A stretch of 64,000 nucleotides of DNA. It comes from an uncultured Stenotrophomonas sp. (GTDB lineage: Bacteria; Pseudomonadota; Gammaproteobacteria; Xanthomonadales; Xanthomonadaceae). The DNA lies in contig FLTS01000001.1 of assembly GCA_900078405.1 (NCBI GenBank), positions 682,001 through 746,000 of the forward strand, in the 5' to 3' direction. Made by a program: the position numbers and the translations under genes. The notes beneath the pieces were generated by a model, which saw nothing but the letters and a program-made list of their open reading frames with translations, was not told where the DNA came from and made no database searches. Of the stretch, positions 18,710 to 27,599 are shown in pieces (the stretch's first letter is position 1; each line of letters starts with the position of its first letter).

Positions 18710-20448
18710 AACACGTTGCCCGCTCCCTGCTGCTGTTCGCCCTGCTGCTGGCACCCGCCACCTGGGCTGCCGAGGATGCGCCCGCGCGTGCCGTCCATCC
18801 CGACGGTGCGGCGATCGCCAGCGGCCACGCGCTGGCCACGCAGGCCGGCATGGAGATCCTGGCCAAGGGCGGCAATGCGTTCGACGCCGCGGTCGCGGTG
18901 TCCTCGACGCTGGCGGTGGTCGAGCCGATCAGCTCCGGCCTGGGCGGCGGCGGGTTCTTCCTGCTGCATGACGCGGCCACCGGCAAGGACGTGATGCTCG
19001 ATGCACGCGAAACCTCGCCGGCGGCGGCCACGCCAGAGCGCTTCCTCGACAAGGCCGGCAACCTCGACCGCGACCGCTCGGTCAACGGCCCGTGGTCGGC
19101 CGGCATTCCCGGCCTGCCGGCGATGCTGGTCAAGGTCGCCGGCGAGCATGGCCGCCTGCCGCTGGCCGAGTCGCTGGCGCCGGCCATCCGCATCGCCAGC
19201 GAGGGCTTCCCGGTCTATGAGCGCATGGCCCGCGGCTACGCCATGCGCCGCGAGGTGATGGAGCGCTATCCCGGTACCCGCGAGGTCTACCTGCGCAACG
19301 GCCGTCCGATCGCCGAGGGCGACATCTTCAAGCAGCCGGAACTGGCGCACACGTTGCAGCTGCTGGCCGACAAGGGCTTCGACGGCTTCTACCGCGGCGA
19401 GACCGCGAAGAAGCTGCTGGCCGGGGTGAAGAAGGCCGGCGGCCAGTGGACCGCCGAGGAACTGGCCGGCTACACGGTCAAGGCGCGCGAGCCGATCGTG
19501 TTCGACTACCGCGGCTGGAAGATCACCACCGCGCCGCCGCCGTCCTCCGGCGGCATCGCGCTGGCGTCGATGCTGCAGATCCTCGAAGGCTGGGACCTGG
19601 ACGCGCTGGACGAGGCCCACCGCGCCCATCTGGTGGTGGAAGCGATGCGCCGCGCCTACCGCGACCGCACCTTCTTCCTCGGTGACCCGGATTTCGTGCA
19701 GATCCCGCAGAAGGTGCTGACCAGCCGCGACTACGCGCAAGGCCTGCGCGCGACCATCCACCCGGAAAAAGCCACGCCCAGCGACCTGCTGTCGGGTAAC
19801 CCGACGCCGCTGGAGGACGACGAGACCACGCATTTCTCGATCATCGACGGCGAGGGCAACCGCGTCGGCGCCACGCAGACGGTGAACCTGCTGTACGGCT
19901 CGGGCTTCATCCCGGCCGGCACCGGCGTGCTGCTCAACAACGAGATGGACGACTTCGCGCTCAAGCCCGGCACGCCCAACGCGTTCGGGGTGATGGGCTA
20001 CGCGGCCAACGCGCCGAAGCCGGGCAAGCGCATGCTCAGCTCGATGACGCCAACCTTCATGGAGAACGCCGACAAGGTCATCGTGCTCGGCACTCCGGGC
20101 GGCAGCCGCATCATCACGATGGTGCTGCTGGGCATCCTCGGCTACGACGCCGGGCTGGACGCACAGCAGGTTGCCGCGCTGCCGCGTTACCACCACCAGT
20201 GGCTGCCGGACGTGGTCGGTGCCGAAAGCGGCGCGTTCACGCCGGAAACGGTGAAGCAGCTGCAGGCGATGGGCCACAGGATCGACCTGCCCGGCGACAG
20301 CGCCGAAGGCGGGCGCGGCTCCAGCCACGTATGGGGCAACCTGCAGACGGTGGAATGGGACCGCCGCGACAACACCCTGCGCGGCGGCAGCGACCCGCGC
20401 AACCCGGTGGGCAGCGCCGAGGTGCGCAGGACCGGGCAGGGCGACTGA
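18706..20448 (+). CDS. ggt: gamma-glutamyltranspeptidase
   Basis: Periplasmic Ntn-hydrolase that cleaves glutathione and other gamma-glutamyl compounds. The 580 residues start with a signal peptide (SLLLFALLLAPATWA). The large-subunit signature is PISSGLGGGGFFLLHD. The self-cleavage site is just before Thr374 in DDETTHFSII, which becomes the N-terminal nucleophile of the small subunit. The oxyanion region is LSSMTPTF and the C-terminal GTPGGSRIITMVL is typical. It starts inside the last codons of the ferredoxin gene. An imperfect hairpin terminator follows. Confidence 0.95.
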   Translation: MKHVARSLLLFALLLAPATWAAEDAPARAVHPDGAAIASGHALATQAGMEILAKGGNAFDAAVAVSSTLAVVEPISSGLGGGGFFLLHDAATGKDVMLDARETSPAAATPERFLDKAGNLDRDRSVNGPWSAGIPGLPAMLVKVAGEHGRLPLAESLAPAIRIASEGFPVYERMARGYAMRREVMERYPGTREVYLRNGRPIAEGDIFKQPELAHTLQLLADKGFDGFYRGETAKKLLAGVKKAGGQWTAEELAGYTVKAREPIVFDYRGWKITTAPPPSSGGIALASMLQILEGWDLDALDEAHRAHLVVEAMRRAYRDRTFFLGDPDFVQIPQKVLTSRDYAQGLRATIHPEKATPSDLLSGNPTPLEDDETTHFSIIDGEGNRVGATQTVNLLYGSGFIPAGTGVLLNNEMDDFALKPGTPNAFGVMGYAANAPKPGKRMLSSMTPTFMENADKVIVLGTPGGSRIITMVLLGILGYDAGLDAQQVAALPRYHHQWLPDVVGAESGAFTPETVKQLQAMGHRIDLPGDSAEGGRGSSHVWGNLQTVEWDRRDNTLRGGSDPRNPVGSAEVRRTGQGD

Positions 20449-20473
20449 AACCCGCCATTGAAACCCGCCATGT

Positions 20474-20509
20474 CGGCAAGGGCGCGGCACGCTGCGCTCT
20501 TGCCGATTT
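20474..20509 (+). terminator. hairpin terminator after ggt
   Basis: CGGCAAGGGCGC pairs with GCGCTCTTGCCG with one G-T mismatch around GGCACGCT. ATTTC follows. It lies 25 bases after the ggt stop. Confidence 0.6.
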
Positions 20510-20558
20510 CATGTGACGGCTTGCAAATATTTAACGCGACGCCGTTAGAATTTTTCAC

Positions 20559-21452
20559 ATGAAACTATGGTCGATCCGTGGCAACAGCCAGAAGCTGGAC
20601 GGGGGCGCGATGTTCGGCAACGCGCCCAAGGCGATGTGGGGCAAGTGGGCGCCGGCCGACGAGGCCAACCGCATAGAGCTGGCATGCCGGGCGCTGCTGG
20701 CCAGCCCGCTGGGCGGCAAGACGGTGCTGTTCGAGACCGGCATCGGCGCGTTCTTCGAACCGAAGCTGCGGGAGCGTTACGGCGTGCAGGAACCGCAGCA
20801 CATCCTGATCGACTCGCTGCGCGAGGCCGGCTTCGAGCATGAGGACATCGACGTGGTGGTGCTCAGCCACCTGCACTTCGACCATGCCGGCGGCCTGCTG
20901 GCGCCCTGGTCGGAGGGACGTGCGCCCGAGCTGCTGTTTCCCAATGCCACCTTCGTGATTGGCGCCGCGCATTGGGAGCGCGCGCGGCATCCGCATCCGC
21001 GCGACCGCGCCAGCTTCATCCCGGAATTGCCGGGCTTGCTGGAAGCCAGCGGGCGGCTGGAAATCGTGTCGGGCGAACATTCGCAGGCGCTGGGCGACTC
21101 CGTGCGTTTCAGCTTCAGCGACGGCCACACGCCGGGGCTGATGCTGGCCGAGATCGTCGGCCCGGCGCAGGTGGACGGCCAGCCGCATGGTGGCGTGGTG
21201 TTCTGCGCCGACCTGATCCCCGGCCGTTCGTGGGTGCACGTGCCGATCACGATGGGCTACGACCGCAATGCGGAACTGCTGATCGACGAGAAGCGCGCGT
21301 TCCTGGAGGACAAGTTGGCGCGCAACGTGCACCTGTTCTTCACCCACGACCCGCAGTGCGCGATGGCGCAGGTGGTGCGCGACGACAGGGGCCGCTTCGG
21401 CACCGCCCACGAACTGCCGGAACTGAGGGCGCACGTGCCGGGCATGGCGTGA
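20559..21452 (+). CDS. metallo-beta-lactamase-fold hydrolase
   Basis: A 297-residue cytoplasmic-type protein (no signal peptide) of the MBL superfamily. The zinc motif HLHFDHAGG (His104, His106, Asp108, His109) is intact. Downstream are further likely ligands in [10 protein letters not shown] (His), [10 protein letters not shown] (Asp) and [10 protein letters not shown] (His). The N-terminus [20 protein letters not shown] is typical of a subfamily often annotated as beta-lactamase-like or lactonase-like. The substrate cannot be told from sequence. It stands alone, and a GTAG REP follows its stop. Confidence 0.9.
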   Translation: MKLWSIRGNSQKLDGGAMFGNAPKAMWGKWAPADEANRIELACRALLASPLGGKTVLFETGIGAFFEPKLRERYGVQEPQHILIDSLREAGFEHEDIDVVVLSHLHFDHAGGLLAPWSEGRAPELLFPNATFVIGAAHWERARHPHPRDRASFIPELPGLLEASGRLEIVSGEHSQALGDSVRFSFSDGHTPGLMLAEIVGPAQVDGQPHGGVVFCADLIPGRSWVHVPITMGYDRNAELLIDEKRAFLEDKLARNVHLFFTHDPQCAMAQVVRDDRGRFGTAHELPELRAHVPGMA

Positions 21453-21462
21453 CCTACCTGGC

Positions 21463-21530
21463 GTAGGAGCGACGCGAGTCGCGACTGGGTTTTCCCGGTG
21501 AAGCTCTGTCGCGACTCGCGTCGCTCCTAC
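21463..21530. repeat. GTAG-type REP palindrome
   Basis: GTAGGAGCGACGCGAGTCGCGAC is mirrored by GTCGCGACTCGCGTCGCTCCTAC around TGGGTTTTCCCGGTGAAGCTCT. The arms are perfectly complementary. It sits between convergent MBL hydrolase and upp genes. Confidence 0.88.
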
Positions 21531-21556
21531 ATTGGTTGTGTCGGGGTCGAGGCGCC

Positions 21557-22189
21557 TCAGCTGACGCGGGTCCCGAAGATGCGGTCGCCTGCATCGCCCA
21601 GGCCGGGCAGGATGTAGCCCTTTTCGTTGAGCTGCTCGTCGATGGCCGCGGTATAGACCTCCACGTCGGGGTGTGCGGCCTCCAGCGCCTTCAGGCCTTC
21701 CGGTGCCGCGACCAGGAAAATGCCCTTGATCTCGCGGGAGCCGGCGCGCTTGAGCATGTCGATGGTGGCGATCAGGGTGCCGCCGGTGGCCAGCATCGGG
21801 TCGAGGATCAGCGCATCGCGCTCTTCCAGTCGGCCGGTCAGGCGCTCGAAGTAGGGTACCGGCTGCAGGGTTTCCTCGTCGCGCTGCAGGCCGACCACGC
21901 TCACGCGCGCGGTGGGGATCAGCGCCAGCACGCCGGGCAGCATGCCCAGGCCGGCGCGCAGGATCGGCACCAGGGTGATCTTGGCGCCGGCGATCTTCTT
22001 CACCGGCACTGGGCCGGCCCAGCCCGGCATCGTCTCGGTGGTCAGTTCCAGGTCGGCCGTCGCCTCATAGGCGAGCAGGGTGCCCAGCTCGGTGACCAGT
22101 TCACGGAAGTCCTTGGTGTTGAGGCCGGCGTTGCGCAGCAGGCCGATCTTGTGTTGCACGAGGGGATGGCGGACTTCGACGGTCTTCAT
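21557..22189 (-). CDS. upp: uracil phosphoribosyltransferase
   Basis: Converts uracil and PRPP to UMP (pyrimidine salvage). The 210 residues start [19 protein letters not shown]. The PRPP-binding loop is [16 protein letters not shown], and the uracil-binding C-terminal segment is [22 protein letters not shown] 22189 is chosen from 14 codons inside the longer open frame because UPRT proteins start there and are about 210 residues long. Confidence 0.97.
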   Translation of the reverse strand: MKTVEVRHPLVQHKIGLLRNAGLNTKDFRELVTELGTLLAYEATADLELTTETMPGWAGPVPVKKIAGAKITLVPILRAGLGMLPGVLALIPTARVSVVGLQRDEETLQPVPYFERLTGRLEERDALILDPMLATGGTLIATIDMLKRAGSREIKGIFLVAAPEGLKALEAAHPDVEVYTAAIDEQLNEKGYILPGLGDAGDRIFGTRVS

Positions 22190-22251
22190 GGCGGGGGCAG
22201 GGCGACGGGAGATGCGGGAAGTCTGCATGAAACTTCATGACCCCACAAAGC

Positions 22252-22276
22252 AGAAAGCCGGCATGGGCCGGCCTTC
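22252..22276 (-). terminator. terminator after the TonB-dependent receptor gene
   Basis: Read on the minus strand, GGCCGGC, loop CCAT and GCCGGC form a GC hairpin followed by TTTCTGCTTT. It is placed about 30 bases after the receptor stop codon. Confidence 0.6.
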
Positions 22277-22302
22277 CGCGTGGAGCGTGGCGATGCTGCC
22301 GA

Positions 22303-24681
22303 TCAGAACGCCCAGCGCATGACCAGTTGGTAGCTCGGGCCGGCTTCTTCGGTTTCCAGCTCGTACTCGTCGTAATCGCGGGCGAGCTGGTCCTGCAGGG
22401 TGTCGAACTTGTCGAAGAATTCGTCCTTGCTCGCATCCAGCAGGTTGTTGGCGCTCAGGCGCACCGACACGCTCTTGCCGAAGCGTTTCTCGACGAACAC
22501 GTCCAGTTCGCCGCCGTAGCGGATCAGGACTTCCTCGCCCAGCACGCGCGTGCAGGCATCGCCCTGCTTGCGGTAGGTCGCGCCGAAGCTCGCGCCCAGC
22601 GTCGGCAAGTCGTGGATGAAGCCGATGTTGTAGACGGACTTGGCCTGGTCGTTGAACCGGCGTTGGCCCATGAAATCGTCGACCTCGGACTTCACCCACG
22701 AGTAGTTGGCGAAGACGCCGGTGTTTTCCAGGCCGATGGCCGACAGCGGGGTGGACAGGTCGAATTCGAAACCGTAGACCTTGCCGTCGCCGACGTTGGA
22801 CGAGGTGTAGAGCCAGCTTTCCGCAGGTTCCTGCGCCATCGCATCGGCCAGATCAATGGCATCGCCGTCCTCGATCATCTCTTCCCAGGTGTCCTGCATC
22901 TCTTCGCTGGGCTCGCCGGTGTTGACGACCTCGATGAGGTTCTTGACGTCGCGATAGAAGAAATTCAGGCCGACCACGCCCTTGCGGCCGAGGCGGTGTT
23001 CGAGGCCGAGGTCGAGGCCGTTGGCGGTCTCCGGCGCCAGGTCCGGGTTGCCGATGTAGTCGTTGTCGCCGAACTCGCCGTCCAGCAGGGCGGGCAGCAG
23101 CTCATTGAAGTTCGGGCGCTTGACGGTCCTGGCCAGCGACAGGCTGATGCGGTCCGCGTCGCCCAGGTTCCAGCGCAGGTTCACCGACGGCAGCAGTTCG
23201 TTGTAGTCCTTGCTGACGCGGCCTTCGCTTTCCTCGTCCTCGAGGTATTCCACGTCGGACCTGGTGGCTTCGTAACGCAGGCCGGCTTCCCATGAGAAGG
23301 CCTCGCCCTTGCCGCTGAGCATGACGTACGGGTCGAGGCGCCTTTCCTCGATCACCGACGCCACGCTGCCGTCCAGCGTGTAGTCCGCCAGGGAACCCGG
23401 GGTCTCGTCTTCCGCCTCGGCTTCCCACTCGTGGCTGACGAGAAGGCCTTCGCGCTTCTTCATGCGGTAGTCCACGCCGAATTCCAGCTCGGCGTTGCCA
23501 AGCGGGCGAGCATGGGTCAGCCGGAAACCGGTTTCGGAATCCTTGGCGGAAACGGATTCGGCCTCGTAGGCGGTTTCGTCCCATTCGGCATCGGCGGGGA
23601 TGCTCCAGGTGTCGTCCCAGTTCTGCGCGCCGCTGACGTAAACGTGCTCGCCCTCGGTGGTGGCTTGCGAATTCTCGAAGCGCGCATGGTCCACGCTCAG
23701 CGAGGTGGTGCCGCCTCCCATGTCGAACCTGTATTCGGCGCCGATGCCGTAGTTCTTCTGGTCGTACGGGTCCAGGCCCGGCACGCGCAGGTTGATGGTT
23801 TCGTCGTCGTCCAGTTCCTCTTCGAACGACACTTCGGTGACGTCGCGGTCGGTCTTGACGTAGAAGGCGTCGATGCTGAAGCGGCCGCTGTCGCCGACAT
23901 CCGCGGTGTAGGACAGGTTGGCCGAGTAGTCACGGCCGTCCTTCACTTCGGTCTGGTTCTCCCAGCTGACCTTCTCTTCCCGGGTGTTGTCGGTGAAGCG
24001 GTCGGAGCGCTTGAATTTTCCGCGATAGCGGTCCTGCACGTTGATCCCGGCCAGCAGGCGGCCACCCAGCGCCTCGAACGAGGTCACGGCGCCGAAGGTC
24101 GGGTTGATCTCGCCATCGTCCCAGCGGTTCACGCCGACGCGGATGTAGCTGCCGGTGAATTCATAGGCATCGCGCAGCACGATGTTGATCGCGCCGGCCA
24201 TCGCATCGCCGCTGCGGTTGGCGCTGGCGCTGCGCTTGATCTCGATGTGGTCCACCATTTCGGCCGGGATGCGGTCGACGTAGAACGAACGGTCGTCGCC
24301 GGCGCCCGGCACCTTCTTGCCGTTGATCAATACCTGTGTGTAGCCGCCGCCGAGGCCGCGCAGCTGCACGCCGTCGTACTCCATGATGTCCGAACCGACG
24401 AAGCCGACGCCGGGTACGCGCTTGAGCATGTCGCCGACCGTGTTCGGCTCGAAGCGCTGGAAGTACTCCAGGTCGTAGACCAGGGTCGGCGCGATGTCGT
24501 CGGTGCGGTCCCGGTAGGTGATCTCGGCCTGCACCACGACGGTGTCCAACTGCTTCGGCTCGCCGCTGGCCGCGGCCGAACCATCCGGGGCGAGGGCCTG
24601 GGCAAACGCGGCGCCGGCCGGCAGCAGGGCGGCGCAGGCAAGGGCTTGCGACAGGCGCAGGGCCAAGGTGTTGCGTTTCAT
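22303..24681 (-). CDS. TonB-dependent outer-membrane receptor
   Basis: A 792-residue outer-membrane beta-barrel for energised uptake of a bulky substrate. It has a signal peptide (CAALLPAGAAFAQA). The TonB box region is around LDTVVVQAEI (about 45-55), and the plug domain follows (about 65-165, with LRGLGGGYTQVLINGKKVPG). The barrel finishes in the aromatic-terminated QLVMRWAF needed for barrel assembly. Its barrel is rich in acidic residues. It is divergent from the phytase-like lipoprotein, with Pho-box-like repeats between them, so phytate or an inositol phosphate is a reasonable substrate guess; iron-siderophore uptake cannot be excluded. Confidence 0.93.
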   Translation of the reverse strand: MKRNTLALRLSQALACAALLPAGAAFAQALAPDGSAAASGEPKQLDTVVVQAEITYRDRTDDIAPTLVYDLEYFQRFEPNTVGDMLKRVPGVGFVGSDIMEYDGVQLRGLGGGYTQVLINGKKVPGAGDDRSFYVDRIPAEMVDHIEIKRSASANRSGDAMAGAINIVLRDAYEFTGSYIRVGVNRWDDGEINPTFGAVTSFEALGGRLLAGINVQDRYRGKFKRSDRFTDNTREEKVSWENQTEVKDGRDYSANLSYTADVGDSGRFSIDAFYVKTDRDVTEVSFEEELDDDETINLRVPGLDPYDQKNYGIGAEYRFDMGGGTTSLSVDHARFENSQATTEGEHVYVSGAQNWDDTWSIPADAEWDETAYEAESVSAKDSETGFRLTHARPLGNAELEFGVDYRMKKREGLLVSHEWEAEAEDETPGSLADYTLDGSVASVIEERRLDPYVMLSGKGEAFSWEAGLRYEATRSDVEYLEDEESEGRVSKDYNELLPSVNLRWNLGDADRISLSLARTVKRPNFNELLPALLDGEFGDNDYIGNPDLAPETANGLDLGLEHRLGRKGVVGLNFFYRDVKNLIEVVNTGEPSEEMQDTWEEMIEDGDAIDLADAMAQEPAESWLYTSSNVGDGKVYGFEFDLSTPLSAIGLENTGVFANYSWVKSEVDDFMGQRRFNDQAKSVYNIGFIHDLPTLGASFGATYRKQGDACTRVLGEEVLIRYGGELDVFVEKRFGKSVSVRLSANNLLDASKDEFFDKFDTLQDQLARDYDEYELETEEAGPSYQLVMRWAF

Positions 24682-24730
24682 CGGGTGGAAGTTCCGTGGG
24701 TGTGAATGAACGGAACTTTCACCGCCGGGA

Positions 24731-24748
24731 ATGGCAATGATGTGACAG
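24731..24748 (-). promoter_or_regulatory. candidate Pho box for the TonB receptor gene
   Basis: On the minus strand CTGTCACATCATTGCCAT contains TGTCAC and TGCCAT starting exactly 11 bases apart. This is the phasing of PhoB direct repeats (consensus TGTCAT-N5-TGTCAT). It lies 50-67 bases before the receptor ATG. No experimental support is available here. Confidence 0.5.
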
Positions 24749-24787
24749 GAGCGGCGGGTGATGACCAGTGCGTGTCGGTTCTCCGGA

Positions 24788-24805
24788 TTGTCACATCCGG
24801 GTCAT
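24788..24805 (+). promoter_or_regulatory. candidate Pho box for the phytase-like gene
   Basis: TTGTCACATCCGGGTCAT has TGTCAC (24789-24794) and GGTCAT (24800-24805) starting 11 bases apart, the PhoB repeat phasing. It lies about 40 bases before the phytase-like ATG. It mirrors the element facing the receptor gene. Confidence 0.5.
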
Positions 24806-24845
24806 ACGATGCGCGACCGACTCTCCCTGCGCATCGAGGAACCCC

Positions 24846-25982
24846 ATGACGCCGCGTTGTTCATTCCGCCTGTTGCCGGTGCTGTTGTTGTTGCCGCTTG
24901 TGGCCTGTTCGGTCACGCCCGCCGTGGCCGACCGCGAGCCGGACCAGTACGACGCCGACGATGTGCTGCTGCGCGACCATGAGGTGCCGCACGTGGTGGT
25001 GCGCGAGGCCTTCGTGACCGCGGCCACTCCCGCGGAGAACATCGACTCGCCGGCCAGTTGGCTGCAGGACGGCAAGCGCATGCTGGTGGCCACCGCCAAG
25101 GCCACCGATGCGCTGGTGGTCTACGACGGCGACAGCGGCCGGCGCCTGCGCACGCTGGGCGGCCCCGGCAAGGCACTGGGCCAACTGCAGCGCCCCAATG
25201 GCGTGGCAACCATCGACGACCGCTATCTGTTCGTGGTCGAGCGCGACAACCGCCGTGTGCAGATGTTCGCGTTGCCGGAATTCACCCCGCTGCTGGCCTT
25301 CGGCGGGGATGCCCTGCAGCAGCCCTACGGCCTGTGGGTGCGGGCGAAGGATGAGGGCTACGAGGTGCTGGTCAGCGACGCCTACATGGCCGGCGAGGAC
25401 GCCAATGGTGACGACGTCGTGCCGCCGCTGGAGCAACTGGATCGCCGTTTCCGCCGCTATGCGGTGGTGCGCGATGGCGATGGCTGGAAGGCGCGCGATG
25501 CCGGCAGCTTCGGCGACACCAGCGCGGCCGGCGCGATCCGCGTGCCGGAATCGCTGTTCGGCGACGAGGCGCATGGCCGCCTGCTGGTGGCCGAGGAGGA
25601 TGTGCCCACCGGCACCCGCCTGCGCGAGTACGACCTGCAGGGGCGCTACCTCGGTCGCGACGTCGGCGTCGGCCAGTACAAGGCCCAGGCCGAGGGCATC
25701 GCGCTGATGGCCTGCGCCGATGGCGGTGGCTGGTGGGTGGCCAGCGACCAGTTCGCCGACCGCACCGTGTTCCACCTGTTCGACCGCACCAGTCTTGCCC
25801 ATGCCGGCTCCTTTGCCGGCGAGGTCACCGGCCTGACCGATGGCGTATGGCTGGATGCGCGCGGCGATGCGCGCTTCCCGCAGGGCGTGTTCTACGCCTC
25901 GCACCTGGACCAGGGCGTGGCCGCCTTCGACTGGCGCGACATCGCCGCGGCGCTGAAACTGCCGGAATGCGCGCAGCCTTGA
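24846..25982 (+). CDS. phytase-like beta-propeller lipoprotein
   Basis: A 378-residue exported protein with a lipoprotein signal ending in LPLVAC (cysteine about residue 21) and a GAGGAA ribosome site. Repeating beta-propeller blades are visible: DALVVYDGDSGRRLRTLGG, RYLFVVERDNRRVQMFALPE and GRLLVAEEDVPTGTRLREYD. Segments such as QAEGIALM and GGWWVASDQFADRTVFHLFD resemble the beta-propeller (3-)phytase family, which releases phosphate from phytate using calcium. Pairing of such phytases with TonB receptors is known. A generic NHL-type propeller is the alternative. The Pho-box-like element upstream supports a phosphate role. Confidence 0.72.
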   Translation: MTPRCSFRLLPVLLLLPLVACSVTPAVADREPDQYDADDVLLRDHEVPHVVVREAFVTAATPAENIDSPASWLQDGKRMLVATAKATDALVVYDGDSGRRLRTLGGPGKALGQLQRPNGVATIDDRYLFVVERDNRRVQMFALPEFTPLLAFGGDALQQPYGLWVRAKDEGYEVLVSDAYMAGEDANGDDVVPPLEQLDRRFRRYAVVRDGDGWKARDAGSFGDTSAAGAIRVPESLFGDEAHGRLLVAEEDVPTGTRLREYDLQGRYLGRDVGVGQYKAQAEGIALMACADGGGWWVASDQFADRTVFHLFDRTSLAHAGSFAGEVTGLTDGVWLDARGDARFPQGVFYASHLDQGVAAFDWRDIAAALKLPECAQP

Positions 25983-26004
25983 GGGCGCAGGGTGGCCTTG
26001 GCGC

Positions 26005-27027
26005 TCAGGCGTCCAGGGCTTCCAGTACCTGCAGTTCGGGAATCTCCAGGCCGCGCTGGCAATAGCGCGGCTCCTGCCGGACGTCATGCTTGCCGTTGGG
26101 GCATTGCAGCAGCATGTAGTTGGCGTCGAAGTTGAGTTTTTCGACCAGGAAATCGACGAACGCGCGCACCTTGGGCGACACCAGCCCGCCACCGGCGAAC
26201 ACCGCGTTGAAGTCGTATTCCGGCCCGGTCCAGCCGGCCAGCACGCGGCGCAGCATGCCCGATTCGATGAAGGGCTTGGCCATCACGTCGCTGCTGAGCA
26301 TCAGCCCGTCGCCGGCCACCAGCATCGAGTTCAGCGCCGAGATGTCGCTGGCGACCACCAGCGGGTTGACCGGGAACTCGCGCATCTCGCCGCCGTCTTC
26401 GGCCAGCGTCCAGGCGAAGCGGTTGTTCTGGCCCTGGTGGTGCTTGCGCACGGCCAGCGTGCGGTGGTGCTGCAGCTCGTCGGGATGGTGCGGTTCGCCG
26501 TGCCGCTGGATGTAGGCGGGGCTGGCGAACACCTGCGTGCGCAGGCTGCCGAGCTTGCGCGCGACCAGGTTGGAGTCGGGCAGGGGGCCGACGCGCAGCG
26601 CCAGGTCGGCCTCGCCGGCGATCAGGTCCAGCACCTCGTTGCCCAGGTGCATGTCCAGGTGGATTTCCGGGTACTGGGCCTGGAACTGGCCCAGCAGCGG
26701 CGCGATCCAGGTGATGCCCACCGAGTAGGGCACGGTGAAGCGCAGCCAGCCGCGCGGGCCGGACTGCAACTGGCCAACCGCGCTTTCGGCCTGTTCCAGT
26801 TCGCGGGCGATGCGCTGGCAGTGGTCGTAGTAGACGCTGCCGGCCTCGGTCAGGCCGAGGCGGCGCGTGGTCCGGTGCAGCAGGCGCGCGCCCAGCCGCG
26901 CCTCCAGTTCCTGCACCTTGCGGCTGACGGTGGTCTTGGGCTGCCCGAGCAGGCGGGCGGCAGCGGTGAAGCTGCCCTGTTCGACCACCTTGACGAAGAT
27001 GAGGGTGTCGTTGAGATCGTTGGCCAT
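26005..27027 (-). CDS. LysR-family transcriptional regulator (CrgA/AaeR-like)
   Basis: A 340-residue regulator. The N-terminal winged helix-turn-helix contains FVKVVEQGSFTAAARLLGQP and KTTVSRKVQELEARLGARLL, then the LysR substrate-binding domain (about 90-300). There is also a C-terminal tail of some 40 residues (NFDANYMLLQCPNGKHDV onward) with two cysteines that most LysR proteins lack. ATG 27027 gives the normal start. It is divergent from an RND efflux operon and most likely controls it, as MexT controls MexEF-OprN, but that is inferred from position only. Confidence 0.92.
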   Translation of the reverse strand: MANDLNDTLIFVKVVEQGSFTAAARLLGQPKTTVSRKVQELEARLGARLLHRTTRRLGLTEAGSVYYDHCQRIARELEQAESAVGQLQSGPRGWLRFTVPYSVGITWIAPLLGQFQAQYPEIHLDMHLGNEVLDLIAGEADLALRVGPLPDSNLVARKLGSLRTQVFASPAYIQRHGEPHHPDELQHHRTLAVRKHHQGQNNRFAWTLAEDGGEMREFPVNPLVVASDISALNSMLVAGDGLMLSSDVMAKPFIESGMLRRVLAGWTGPEYDFNAVFAGGGLVSPKVRAFVDFLVEKLNFDANYMLLQCPNGKHDVRQEPRYCQRGLEIPELQVLEALDA

Positions 27028-27599
27028 TGGGGAAGGGCTCGTGCGGAGACGGGATTGTGCCGGCGGCGGGACGATTATTCCCTTCAATTCGTACTAATCA
27101 AGTATGGATTGGAGGCGTACCTTGGCGCCCCTCGTTCAAGACCGAGTTGCAGCCATGCGCCTGCGCCACCTCCCGGGTTTCCTGCCGACGCGCCGCCAGC
27201 CAGCGTTTGCCAATGCCGATCATGGTTTGAAGCGCGACAACAGCTTGAATCCACTGCACTTCGCCGCGTTGCGCGAGGTGCACGAACCGGCGGGTGCGGG
27301 CACGCGGCTTCCCGCGCTCCGGCGGTTGGTCGCGCTCCTTGCAGCGGCACTGTCCCATCGGCGGGAGAAAAATTTCCGTGAGCGGGACAGTGGACATGGC
27401 CGCGCGAAGCGCCCGCAGGCATACGGCCCCGGCATTTGCGCGGACGGACGCGCCGACCCGGATCCGCGCGTTTCGGTTCCCGCCGCCCCTGCTGACAGTG
27501 GCTGTCAGCAGCACGACCGCACACTGCGGGCCCTGCAGCCACGCACGCGCCTTTGACCGCCGCCCCGAACCTTCTCCCCCTCCCCATTGGATGCATGAC
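27028..27599. other. long intergenic region between LysR gene and RND operon
   Basis: A 572-base stretch without a convincing gene. Near the LysR side is an A/T-richer patch, AATTCGTACTAATCAAGTAT (about 27088-27107), that could hold the regulator's operator and promoters. Open frames across the rest lack ribosome sites and encode Arg/Pro/Ala-rich shadow-like sequence. The region may be a long 5' leader of the pump operon. Confidence 0.5.

Noticed and set aside
24741..24795. CRP/Clp-type site formed by TGTGACA and TGTCACA
   Set aside because: The two inverted heptamers are about 41 bases apart, far from the usual TGTGA-N6-TCACA; the 11-bp Pho-type phasing on each side explains them better.
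27104..27556. 150-codon frame in the LysR-RND spacer
   Set aside because: It has no ribosome site, Arg/Pro-rich composition and no recognisable motif; treated as non-coding.
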